DNA of 64,000 nt from JBKQVT01 sp963727245 (GTDB lineage Bacteria > Planctomycetota > Planctomycetia > Pirellulales > Thermoguttaceae): contig CAVSFO010000013.1 of NCBI GenBank assembly GCA_963727245.1, positions 127,097-191,096 of the forward strand, written 5' to 3'. Below, one piece after another: positions 11,771 to 20,685 of this stretch (the stretch's first letter is position 1; every line of letters starts with the position of its first letter). The notes under the pieces were generated by a model. That model saw only the letters and a list, made by a program, of their open reading frames with translations. It was not told the DNA's origin and made no database searches. The translations under genes and the position numbers were made by a program.

Positions 11771-13137
11771 ATGCCCATCGCCCACGTCTCCCTGACGATC
11801 CTGTTCCTTTCGGCCGCCGCGGCCTTGCTGCTGACGCTGTTGCTGCTGCTGGGCAAAGTGCCGTTGCGCTACAACTTCCGCAACCTGACGGTGCGCTGGA
11901 AAACCACCGCCATGACGGCCCTGGCCTTCACCCTGGTGATCTCCTTGCTGACCGTCATGCTCGCCTTCGTCAACGGCATGTACCGGCTCACCGAGGCGTC
12001 GGGCCATCCGGAAAACGTCATCCTGCTCTCCGACGGCGCCACCGACGAGGTCTTCAGCAATCTGAAGCCGGTCGACTTGGGCGACGTCGACCATCAGCCG
12101 GGGATCGCCCGCGGGGCCGGCGGCCGGCCCCTGGCCAGCCGCGAGACCTACGTGATCGTCAACCAGACGATTGCCGACGCCCCGCCGGGCAGGCCGACGC
12201 GCCGCTTCCTCCAGATCCGCGGCATCGAGGACGCGGAAGTGGCCGCCGCGGTGCACCGCCTGTCGCTCTATCCGGGCGGCCGCTGGTTCTCGGCGGCGGG
12301 CGTGCGGGAGTTGCCGGCTGATTCCGATGCCAAGGCCGGCCGGCGCCCGGCCATCGAAGTCGTCCTCGGCGAGGGCATCGCCCGCGAGAATGGGCCGTTA
12401 TCGCAGCGCCGCCGCAACTGGCCTCGGCCCGCAACCCCGTGCGGCTCGACGTGGGCGACCGCTTCGAGTTGGACCAACGGGTGTGGCTGGTGGTGGGCGT
12501 GATGCAATCGGCCGGTTCGACCTTCGATTCCGAAGTCTGGGCCAAGGGCGGCCTGTTGGGCCCCATGTTCGGCAAGGAGACCTATACCTCGGTGGTCGTC
12601 CGCGCGGAAGACGCCGCCACGGCGCTGCGGCTCAAGGATTTCTTCACCAACCGCTACAAGACGGCCGCCATGCAGGCCCAGGTGGAGACCGAATACTTCG
12701 CGGCCCTGAGCGGCACCAGCCAGCAGTTTCTCTACGGCGTGGCCATCGTGGCCGTCATCATGGCCATCGGCGGCAACTTCGGCGTCATGAACACCATGTT
12801 CGCCGCCATCAGCCAGCGGACCAAGGACATCGGCGTCCTCCGCCTGCTGGGCTATAGCCGCCGCCAGATCCTCATCTCCTTCCTGCTGGAATCGCTGCTG
12901 ATCGCCCTGATCGGCGGCGGACTGGGCTGCGCGCTGGGTTGGCTGGTCGACGGCTGGTCCGCCACCAGCGTCGTCAGCAACGGACCGGGCGGGGGAAAGT
13001 TCGTCGTCCTCAAGCTCGCGGTCGACTCCCAGATCATCGCCGCCGGCTTGCTCTTGACGCTCGTGATGGGCTTTTTCGGCGGGCTGGTTCCCGCGATCTC
13101 GGCCGTGCTTCTGAAGCCGCTCGAGGCGTTGCGATAG
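11771..13137 (+). CDS. ABC transporter permease, FtsX/MacB type (second), frame broken once
   Basis: Second FtsX-type subunit, presumably forming a heterodimer with the first. The N-terminal helix is SLTILFLSAAAALLLTLLLL and a further helix follows (MTALAFTLVISLLTVMLAF). The C-terminal FtsX domain has FGVMNTMFAAISQRTKDIGV, LLESLLIALIGGGLGCALGW and a final helix ending AISAVLLKPLEALR. The frame shifts near 12400, between LGEGIARE and LASARNPVRLDVGDRF. About 455 residues. It is the last gene of the exporter set. Confidence 0.83.
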
Positions 13138-13160
13138 AGATGCGACGCCGACACAAGCGC

Positions 13161-13277
13161 GGGTGGCCCCGATAGCTTGGCTGTCGCACACGGCGGAGCC
13201 GCAAGAGGCGCCTCAATAGGCCACGACAGCCTCTTGTGCCTGCGGCACCCCGATAGCCAAGCTATCGGGGCCACCCG
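13161..13277. repeat. Dispersed repeat, GGTGGCCCCGATAGC family (copy A)
   Basis: Contains GGGTGGCCCCGATAGCTTGG, the central CACAAGAGGC / GCCTCTTGTG arms and a closing ATAGCCAAGCTATCGGGGCC. The related copy is at 32030. It sits after the exporter genes. Confidence 0.85.
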
Positions 13278-13291
13278 GTGGGTCCGGAAAC

Positions 13292-13834
13292 CTACCACTG
13301 GACAAGGTACGTACACGAGTCGGCGCCCGCTTGGCGGCATGGGGCGGAGTCGTCGTGCCGCACCGAAACGCCCAGGGAATCGTCCGGCTTGAACCGCGTG
13401 GCCATCGCTTCGATGATACCCCGGTCAAGTTCGCAAGGGTAAGGGTTCCGGCAAACCATCTTGGCCGACCTGGGGCCGGTGCTTTGGAAGTCGTAGCTGC
13501 CGACGTCGCCGCCGCGATGGCTCATGTGATAGCCGACGTCGATCGCCCGCAGGGCCTTCTCGATGGTGTCTATCCCCGGCGGACACTGGGCGCTCTCTGG
13601 AATCTTCAGTCCGATGGCGTGCAGCGTGTCCGGTCCCAGGGTGTCGGCAATCTTTTTGAAGGCATCCAGCCAATTCTTTTGCAGATACCACATTTCCCAT
13701 TTGGGGCTGTGGATGTTGTTCTCTGCCAGGATTTCCAATGCCCTCTCCTTCGCGGCGCCCATGCCGTCGATTACGGCGAAGACCGCCTCGCCGGTCACTT
13801 GAACGCCTGGGGCAAACCCGACGAATTGAGCCAT
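13292..13834 (-). CDS. Conserved protein of unknown function, V4R-like C-terminus (copy 1)
   Basis: I do not recognise a characterised family with confidence. A 180-residue soluble protein with no signal peptide. It starts MAQFVGFAPGVQVTGEAV, carries YLQKNWLDAFKKIADTLGP, and ends with a Cys-rich segment MVCRNPYPCELDRGIIEAMA, then SVRHDDSAPCRQAGADSCTY. The spacing of these Cys residues recalls V4R/H-NOX-like small-molecule or heme-binding domains, but that is inference. The paralog at 14212 is about three-quarters identical by eye and keeps all four Cys. Confidence 0.6.
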   Translation of the reverse strand: MAQFVGFAPGVQVTGEAVFAVIDGMGAAKERALEILAENNIHSPKWEMWYLQKNWLDAFKKIADTLGPDTLHAIGLKIPESAQCPPGIDTIEKALRAIDVGYHMSHRGGDVGSYDFQSTGPRSAKMVCRNPYPCELDRGIIEAMATRFKPDDSLGVSVRHDDSAPCRQAGADSCTYLVQW

Positions 13835-14211
13835 AAGCCGCGCCCTTCACGTTGCCAGTGCAGACGATTGTGTTCGATACCAAGGATTACCGCGGGGACG
13901 ACTGCGGTGGACACGGTTTCGGACGGGGGAAGCGGTCGATTCCATCAGCAATCGGACAGCGGCGTTGGAGGCGGAGAAAACTTGTTTCCTCCGAAATTTT
14001 ACGTCGCGCCTGTCCACCAGCGCGCTGGTTCGCGCCGATGGTTCGGCCTGATTCACGGAACGCCACTCCGAAAGAAACGGTTAATGGCAATGTGACGAGC
14101 GGGGTGGCGGCGGATGGGGCGGCCGCCGTGCGGTCGCCTTGCAGTCGCCCGAGCCCGCTGGATCGGAAAGTGGCAAACAGGGATTTTTCACACTTTTGCC
14201 ACGGCTGGCCT

Positions 14212-14754
14212 CTACCACTGGACGAGGTAGGTACACGAGTCGGCGCCCTCTTGGCGGCACGGGGCGGAGTCGTCGTGCCGCACCGAAACCGCAGGGGAAT
14301 TCGCCGGCTGGAACCGCCTGGCCATCGCTTCGATGATGCCCCGGTCAAATGCGCAAGGGTACGGGTTCCGGCAGACCATCTTCGCCGACCTGGGGCCGGT
14401 GCTTTGGAACCCGTAGGTGCCGATCTCGCCGTTGCGATGGTTCATGTGATAGGCGACGTCGATCGCCCGCAGGGCCTTCTCGATGGTGTCGATTTCCTTG
14501 GGAAACTTGGCGTTTTCGGGGATCTTCAGCCCGATGGCGTGCAGCGTGTCGGGTCCCAGGGTCTCGGAAATATCTTTGAACGCATTCAGCCAATTCTGTT
14601 GCAGATACCACATATCCCAATTGGGGCTGTGGATGTTGTTGTCCGCCAGGATTGCCAATGCCTTCTCCTTAGCGACGCCCATCCCATCGACCACGGCAAG
14701 GACCGTCTCGCCGTTGACTTGAACGGCTGGGGCAAACCCGACGAACTGAGTCAT
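14212..14754 (-). CDS. Conserved protein of unknown function, V4R-like C-terminus (copy 2)
   Basis: Paralog of the protein at 13292, same length (180 residues). It starts MTQFVGFAPAVQVNGETV and ends with MVCRNPYPCAFDRGIIEAMA and SVRHDDSAPCRQEGADSCTY. Substitutions are spread over the central region while the C-terminal Cys/Asp/His pattern is unchanged, so the second half is probably the functional core. The 377 bases between the copies hold the upstream region of copy 1; I see no other gene there. Confidence 0.6.
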   Translation of the reverse strand: MTQFVGFAPAVQVNGETVLAVVDGMGVAKEKALAILADNNIHSPNWDMWYLQQNWLNAFKDISETLGPDTLHAIGLKIPENAKFPKEIDTIEKALRAIDVAYHMNHRNGEIGTYGFQSTGPRSAKMVCRNPYPCAFDRGIIEAMARRFQPANSPAVSVRHDDSAPCRQEGADSCTYLVQW

Positions 14755-15032
14755 GAGCCGCGCCTTTCATGTTGCCGGTGCCGACGATTGCGCTCGGCGC
14801 CAAGGGTTACAACAGGGGCGACTGCCGGGAGCCCGGTCTGGGCGAGGGGAAGAAGCCGGCTGAATCCGCAATCAGGGAGCGACGAAACCCGGGGAAAACT
14901 CCGTTTCCTCGCGGAAATCTACGTTGCGCCAGCCCGCTTGGGCAGTCGTTTTTGCCACTTTTTCGGCCTGATTTGCCGGAAGCCGGTCCGAACACAACAG
15001 TTAAAAGCAATGTGACGAGCCGGCCGGCCGTT

Positions 15033-18000
15033 TCAAAATTCGATCTGCCCGACGCGGAACGTTTCCTTCGCTTCCTTGAGGCGGATCGTCAGCGATTTGC
15101 GCTTTCGTTGGGCCGGCCGTAATTCGTCAACACGTCCACCTGCACCGTCACCGGCCCCAAAAGCCTCGTTTCCCGGCTGCCGAAGTAATTGGCCTCGATC
15201 GTGTACACGCCGTGCGCCGCCTTGCGGACCATGTACTCCTCCGGTCCGTAGCCCTGGGTGAAATCGCGGCTGACCAGCCCGCCGATCGTCGTGCGGTTGT
15301 GCTGGTAATAGGCCTTCTCGCCCGAGGGCTCGGTCACCCAGAGGTCGATGTCGGTGTTGTCGGCGTGCCAGGTCATCACGATGCGGATGTCCACGTCCAA
15401 CAGCTTCAGCAGCCGCGAGTCCAGGGCCGGCTCGCACGCCCCGGCCGCCTTCGCCACGGCCGCCATCGCCAGGGGAATCATGCGGTTGAGTTCCTCCAAG
15501 GCGATGACCTCGATTTCCGGAAACCTCTGGTCCCAGCGACCCAACACCACGTGGACCAGCAGATCGACCGCGCGAGAATAATCGGCGCGGATCGCCTCGG
15601 CCGGGCGGGAATGGTCCTTGGTCGCCTGCTCGGCCCGCAGGTCGAGCGTCAACGCCAGGTCGCGGTACGACTGCGGCTCCTCGGGCCGCAGCTCCAAGAT
15701 CCGCTCGAAGGTCTGCACGGCCAGGTCGAGTTGGCCGATCTGCACCAGCCGGTGGCCCAGCACGCGCAGCAGGGCCGCGTCCTCCAGTTCCAACTCGGCG
15801 ATGTTGCTCAAGACTTGCAGCGATAGTTCCGGATCGTTTTGCTCGCGGAAGAAGTCGGCGCAATCGAGGAAGAAGCCCGGCGAAGTGCCGTAGACGGCGC
15901 GGTTCTTCATGTAGACGGCCCATTGATCGGGCTTGCCCTTGGCCGCGTGCAGGTCCTTCAGATAGGGCGTGTCGGGATTCCACGGCTGGATGACGATCCC
16001 GGGCTGACCGCGCAGTTCGTCGATGCTCTTCTCCTTTTCCGCTCCGGCCCGCTCCCCATCTTGCGCACGGGGGTGGACGTAATCGCGCCCAATCGTCTGA
16101 TTCCCACGCAAATCCGCGGGTGCGTCGGACGCCCGTGTCCTCCAAGTCATGGATACAGGGGCGCCGCCGGCGCCGCCCCACGATCTCCGGCCGGCTCAGC
16201 CGGCCTTCCTTCCGAGCGTGGGGGCGCCGCACTCGCCCCGGGTGCTGCGGGCGCCGCCGGCGTCGGCATCGGCACAGTGGATGCGGGCGGCCGAGACGCG
16301 TCGCGCGCCCCCTGCTCCTGAGAACGCGCCTGGAGGTGGCGTTCCACTCCCTCCGTGCGATCCGTTGCATTGCCGTTAAGTAGCAGTCCCGCCACGGCAC
16401 GCCCCTCTCCGCCGCCGTTACCGCCCGCATACTTGAAATCCTTGGGATACTTGTACTCGGCGGTCCACCAGTTGACCCGCTCCTGCCACATGCGGACAAC
16501 CTCGTCCACCTTGTCCGCCTTCTCCTTCTGCTTCTGGTGCTCCAGCGTGTCGGTCAGCCGCATGTACTCCTCGCGCATCGCGGCCAACGACTTGGGCGGG
16601 GCAATGTCGTATTGTACGTATTGCTCAAGCCGGTCGAGCACCAATAGCGACGTGTAGGGCGTGACCAGCCCGAATCGCTTCCCCAAGGCCGTGATCTCCT
16701 GCTGGTTCTGCTTTTGATAAATCATCAGCTCGGCCAGTTTCTTCCCGGCCCAAAGCCGTTGCAGGAGCGAGCCGCTGGCCGCGTCGGAACGCGATACCTT
16801 GAAAGTCTGCTTCTCCGGCTTCCCGCCGGCGATGCCGTAGTCGGCCGTCACCGTGGCCGTCTCGCCGGTCAGCTTGCCGACCAAGGTGAAGCGGCCGGAA
16901 AGCGGCTGCGGGCGTTGCGGATAAAGGTCCTTCACTTCCCCGCCCTCGATCGCGGCCGACAGGAACGACCAGGCGGGGCGGCCGGCCTGGGCAAAAATGT
17001 CGGCGTCTTTCCAGTTGGCCAGGTTGAAGTAGCGGCCGCCGTTGGCCATCGCCAGGCTGTGCAGCAGGGCGTGATCGGCCCCGGCGTCGGCCGAGAAGAT
17101 GTACAGCGGCGCGTCCAGCCGGGCCGGCTCCTCGCGGCCGAAATTCGATATCCCATCGGTGAAGAGCATGTAGAAATCGGGCTTCTCCGCCCCGGGGATC
17201 GGCCCGATGGCCCCAAGCTGCGTCCCGCCGTCGTATTGGACTTTATCCAGATCGGCCGTCAACGCCGAGCTGCCGCCAACGGAAAACCTGATGCGGACCG
17301 GCTTGCTCAGCGCATTGCGAAGCAAAACCAGATCGACGTTGATCGGCGCCGTCTCGTAATTCACCGGCATCGTGTCGAAAGGAAGCTTCGGCAAGAGCAC
17401 TCCAAGTATCCTCGCAGGACGGCGATTTCCCGCTTGTGGTCGCCGGCCCGCGAGCCGGAGGCGTCCCAAAAAACCACCACCCGCCGGGGCGTCGCACTCG
17501 TCGAATCGAGGTTGGCCTTGGGCTGCGCCGGATAATCCTGAATGGCGAAATACGTCTGCCCGTCGTCCGCCTTTTCCACCAGCACCTGCGGCCCGTCCGT
17601 CTTCGGCAGCGCGATGACCAGGTCCTCGACCGGCGTCCAGTTCTGCTGCTTCGTCTCGGCGACGTAACTGTCGCGCCATTTCTCGAAGGCGAAGTTGGTC
17701 AGCTCGCCCTTGGTCACCTGCGGCGGCGTCGCCGACTTGACCACCTCGACGCGGAGCGAAAACTCGCCGATCTTGTCCTTGAACCGCAGCGGCAGCCGGT
17801 AGGCCGGCGTATCGCGGCCGCCGGTCAACTCGGTCACGTACTGGACGCGGACCGTGCGGCTGCCGTTGGCCGGGATGGGAAACACCCGGGTCTGAAAGTT
17901 GTTGCCCGCCGTCCACTGCACCAGCCCGGGGTCGATCCCCTGGCGGACGACCGCTTCGTAGACCTGCCGGGCCTCGTGCTTCTCGACCGCCACGCCGTCG

Positions 18001-18284
18001 ACCAGCACGCCGTTGATGTCCAGGGCATAGCCGCTGATGGTGGCGCCCTCGGGCAGGGGGAAGTAGAGGTCGCCTTCCATCGCCCGGGCCGTCGGGTTGC
18101 TGAAGGTCATGGTCATGGTCGTTTCGGCCACGGAGCCGAAGATTCGCACGTCGGTCCGCAGGGCGGCCAGTCCCAGGGGCGTTGAGACGCCGTTCTGTTT
18201 GACCATCAAGGCCGGCGGGACCGTCTGGGCCGCCAGCGTGGCGGCCGACATCAACACCAGGAGGAGCGCACAATAAATTTTCAT
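15033..18284 (-). CDS. Exported VIT/vWA-domain protein with TPR-like and DUF2135-like C-terminus, frame broken three times
   Basis: Large exported protein of unknown role, about 1,080 residues after correction. The start MKIYCALLLVLMSAATLAAQ is a signal peptide with AAAGG upstream. A VIT domain follows (VAETTMTMTFSNPTARAMEG, FPLPEGATISGYAL, EKHEARQVYE), then a vWA region (VVVFWDASGSRAG, YMLFTDGISNF), a helical segment, a TPR-like repeat (DLAVQTFERILELRPEEPQ) and a C-terminal DUF2135-like part (WHADNTDIDLWVTEPSGEKA). Frame shifts fall near 17395, 16150 and 15115. At 16147-16150 an ATGA overlap would allow two coupled genes instead of one; I prefer one gene because such domain orders are known in single proteins. 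Confidence 0.72.
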
Positions 18285-18323
18285 GGGAAACACCTTTCTT
18301 TGCATCGGGGATCGGCGGGACCT

Positions 18324-18425
18324 GTAGGGTGGGTCGAGCGCAGCGAGCCCCACCAGCTAGGACTCGTTCATTTCCTGGTGGGGCTCGCGACCATGCTTCG
18401 CACGGTGCCCCTCGACCCACCCTAC
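18324..18425. repeat. Dispersed palindromic repeat, family 1 (copy E)
   Basis: GTAGGGTGGGTCGAGCGCAG to CGACCCACCCTAC with a longer, diverged right half like copy A. It lies upstream of the VIT/vWA gene. The following stretch to 18541 shows nothing I can call. Confidence 0.88.
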
Positions 18426-18541
18426 CCTTTCTAGACGCACGGCCACGGCCGAAAGTTCCCTCCCAGCCAGCTTGGCGGCACGGAACCGTGCCAGGCAGCA
18501 GGAGAAGATGCGCGCGGTTCCGCCGCCGGCCAGCGCCCCAG

Positions 18542-18579
18542 TGGAGACCAGCGGGCTCGAACCGTCAACCCCCGGCTTG
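18542..18579 (-). repeat. Partial copy of the tRNA-Ala 3' half (possible attachment site)
   Basis: 38 bases matching the 3' half of the intact tRNA-Ala at 20329 with two mismatches; both contain GGGCTCGAACCGTCAACCCC on the + strand. It has the T-arm and 3' acceptor strand but no anticodon stem. Same orientation as the intact gene, 1,787 bases away. A duplicated tRNA 3' end is the usual mark of tRNA-targeted integration. The stretch on to 18899 has an inverted pair GTACGACTTT / AAAGTCGTAC and no gene. Confidence 0.75.
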
Positions 18580-18899
18580 AGAATCGCTCATTGCCGATGA
18601 CTGGCAACGACGTAAAGTGTTAAGCGTCCGCCACTTCCGCCATTCTAATGCGTACGACTTTTTCTGCCGGATGGTCTGATCCGCCATGATTTGCATGGCT
18701 TCCCCCTACAAAGTCGTACACAACCTCCGCACCCGCTGTCTGGCTTGCATCGACCGGCTAATTGCACGGCCTCCCCTGCGGGTGTAGGATTCCCATAGTG
18801 ATGATTGCTTGTTCGGCGTGGTGCTGAATGTCGCTCGGTCGGCGCGAGCTTCTGCTATGTAATCTGCACTCCGCTGGAACTGATTGAGGAGGAATCGCC

Positions 18900-19091
18900 G
18901 TGATTGACGACCCCATCGTAGCCGAGGTCCGCAAGGCCCGAGACGAGTACGCCCGACGCTTCAATTACGACTTGGACGCGATCTGCAACGACTTGCAACA
19001 GCGGCAGGCCGAGCCGGGCAGAAAGCTTGTCTCATTCCCGCCGAAGCGATCGAAAGCCGTCGTCGGGGGCCGTGTTGATCGCAAGGAATGA
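18900..19091 (+). CDS. Small conserved hypothetical protein
   Basis: 63 residues, GTG start with a perfect AGGAGG eight bases upstream, so clearly translated. Sequence begins IDDPIVAEVRKARDEYARRF and contains NYDLDAICNDLQQRQ, then a basic tail. This resembles a small family common in planctomycetes and cyanobacteria (D-P-I-V-x-E-V-R-x-x-R ... F-N-Y-D-L) that often lies in accessory regions; its function is unknown to me. It is the first gene inside the segment bounded by the tRNA-Ala half-copy. Confidence 0.7.
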   Translation: MIDDPIVAEVRKARDEYARRFNYDLDAICNDLQQRQAEPGRKLVSFPPKRSKAVVGGRVDRKE

Positions 19092-19236
19092 GCCGGTCGG
19101 CGGTTCGTCCGGGAAGGGAACAAGGGGTCAGAACGATTTAAAAAATAGTCCAGCCCCTTTCCCCTTCCGATGCACTCCCGCGACATTAGCGCACCGTCCG
19201 AGCCGCAATACGCCCGGCTCACGCTGGAGAAACAAG

Positions 19237-19767
19237 ATGCCCGAAGGTGATCTTCACAAAGAATTCTGCCAAAAATGGGGAATCATAACCATATACTGCC
19301 CATACGGCCTGTACAACAGGAAGGGGTGCCCCCTTGACGCCAAGAGAAAGCATTGCGGCGACTTAAGAAACGGTGCCGGAAGAAAGTGTTGGCATCACCT
19401 TCACGATGACGTACTAAAGAATGCCGGTTATTCATCAGGCAAACCGCTGACAATCGAACGATGTAGCCGGTGGGTGAGAGGCTTGTTGCGGGACAAGATG
19501 GAACGCTATTTCGGCGAATTCTGTTCTCAGTTGTCGGATGTTGATTGTGAGAAAGCGCGAAAAGTCCGATTGTGCTGGACGGCTCATCTGGTGGCCGATT
19601 TTGCTAGCAGCGACTGGTGGTGCGGGACCGGACAGAAAATGAAATACCGTAACATCAAAGACCCACGGTTCCGGGAATTTGTGACCGAGGTTGGTGAACC
19701 CATCTTATCCCCTTACAAGATCGACGCCAGCGCAGCCGAAGAGACTCTTGGACGCCTACCACCGTAG
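19237..19767 (+). CDS. Cys/Trp-rich hypothetical protein with atypical base composition
   Basis: 176 residues; ATG start with GGAG upstream (19226). I do not recognise it. It begins MPEGDLHKEFCQKWGIITIY and is rich in Cys and Trp (CPYGLYNRKGCPLDAKRKHC, GRKCWHHLHDD, SSDWWCGTG), suggesting a metal-binding or zinc-finger-like fold in the first half. No signal peptide. The DNA is visibly poorer in G+C than neighbouring genes, with codons such as AAA, AAT and ATA, which fits acquisition by transfer along with the flanking tRNA half-copy. Confidence 0.65.
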   Translation: MPEGDLHKEFCQKWGIITIYCPYGLYNRKGCPLDAKRKHCGDLRNGAGRKCWHHLHDDVLKNAGYSSGKPLTIERCSRWVRGLLRDKMERYFGEFCSQLSDVDCEKARKVRLCWTAHLVADFASSDWWCGTGQKMKYRNIKDPRFREFVTEVGEPILSPYKIDASAAEETLGRLPP

Positions 19768-20024
19768 ACGCCGTTGGCGACGATACCGGCGGCGACGGAT
19801 AGAACTCTCGGGCATCTTGCGGGCCGGGCTGTCGGCTGGCGATCCTGGCGGATCATCATCGCCGATTGCGGCGAGCCGGCGGCAAGGCGGCAACGCCGCG
19901 GGGCAACTGGCGGCATAGTCGCCGGGCGGATCGTTGCGGAAGTAGCGGAGCGGATCGGCGGGCAAGGCGGCCGGCGCGACTGCCGCCAGTGCGGAGGGTT
20001 CGTCGGCTGGGGGAAGTGGTGTGC

Positions 20025-20246
20025 CTAAGTCGGTTGCGCTGCCGGTAAGCGTTCGATATTCGCAATGTGCAGCAAGGCGCAACAAATTACCCGGTCCGAA
20101 TCCGGGATGCCAATGACCAGCGTGGTTTTGAGGAGAATGGCGAACTCGGGATGGGGAATTTCATAGACTTCGCCGTTCGACAGATGGACTTGGAGCGGTT
20201 GAAACGGCTGCCTGGTAAGAAATTCTCGGACGGTTTCCGCATTCAT
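20025..20246 (-). CDS. Small conserved planctomycete hypothetical protein
   Basis: 73 residues. I chose the internal ATG because AAGG precedes it and the segment MNAETVREFLTRQPFQPLQV begins the conserved part; the rest reads HLSNGEVYEIPHPEFAILLK then a strand-rich end. I recall similar proteins (MNAxTVRxFLxxQPFxPFxVxLSNGExxxxxHPEFA) as frequent unassigned genes in planctomycetes; the family looks like a small all-beta domain. Function unknown. It is the last gene before the intact tRNA-Ala. The 257 bases before it (19768-20024) show no convincing gene. Confidence 0.7.
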   Translation of the reverse strand: MNAETVREFLTRQPFQPLQVHLSNGEVYEIPHPEFAILLKTTLVIGIPDSDRVICCALLHIANIERLPAAQPT

Positions 20247-20328
20247 CGTTCCGCCTTTCGAAAAGGACCTCCCACTTCCCACACTACAATTATACCAAAA
20301 CAACCCGCTGGCAACGGGCTGCTTGGAG

Positions 20329-20401
20329 TGGAGACGAACGGGCTCGAACCGTCAACCCCCGGCTTGCAAAGCCGGTGCTCTCCCAATTGAGCTACGTCCC
20401 C
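20329..20401 (-). tRNA. tRNA-Ala (anticodon TGC)
   Basis: 73 bases folding as a cloverleaf: acceptor GGGGACG pairs with CGTCTCC, D-arm GCTCAATTGGGAGAGC, anticodon stem-loop CCGGCTTTGCAAGCCGG with TGC in the loop, T-arm with GGTTCGAGCC, discriminator A. CCA is not encoded. The 3' half is repeated at 18542. Confidence 0.95.
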
Positions 20402-20513
20402 ATTGAAGAACAACCCAAGCAGGATAACAGCCCCCCGCCTCGGCGGCAAGGAGGGGGCGAGGGAAGCAGGCGTAGCGGCGCGGGCAAGGAAAGTCGCTTT
20501 CTGTCGGGCAGTT

Positions 20514-20683
20514 CCCACCCGATGCAACGGGTGGGCTTGGGGAGTTGAAAAAAAATTCACGGTTCGCAGGACGAAGTAATCCCACCCGATGCAACGGGTG
20601 GGCTTGGGGAGTTGAAAAAGGGCCGATTCGCGGTTCGTAGGGCAGAGCAGTCCCGCCCGTTGCAACGCGTGGGCGTGGGGAGG
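20514..20683. repeat. Three tandem copies of a palindromic unit, period about 70 bp
   Basis: CCCACCCGATGCAACGGGTG (20514), again at 20581, and a diverged CCCGCCCGTTGCAACGCGTG at 20652. Each is followed by GGCTTGGGGAGTTGAAAA or a variant. It lies between tRNA-Ala and the end of the TolC-type gene. Only three units with unequal spacing and no cas genes, so not CRISPR. Confidence 0.85.
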
Positions 20684-20685
20684 AC

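Larger units (their letters stand above)
13290..15020. repeat. Tandem duplication, unit offset exactly 920 bp
   Basis: Two copies of a gene plus its upstream region. Corresponding points differ by 920 throughout: stop codons at 13292 and 14212, starts at 13834 and 14754, and the upstream motif CAATGTGACGAGC ending at 14100 and 15020. The coding copies are far more alike than the upstream copies, so the duplication is not recent and the coding part is under selection. Confidence 0.85.

Noticed and set aside
16147..16150. Gene boundary splitting the VIT/vWA protein in two
   Set aside because: An ATGA overlap exists, but the sequences on both sides lack the look of a real N- or C-terminus; kept as one gene with the alternative noted.
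20514..20683. CRISPR array
   Set aside because: Only three diverged units, palindromic over their full core, unequal spacing, spacers partly alike, no cas genes.
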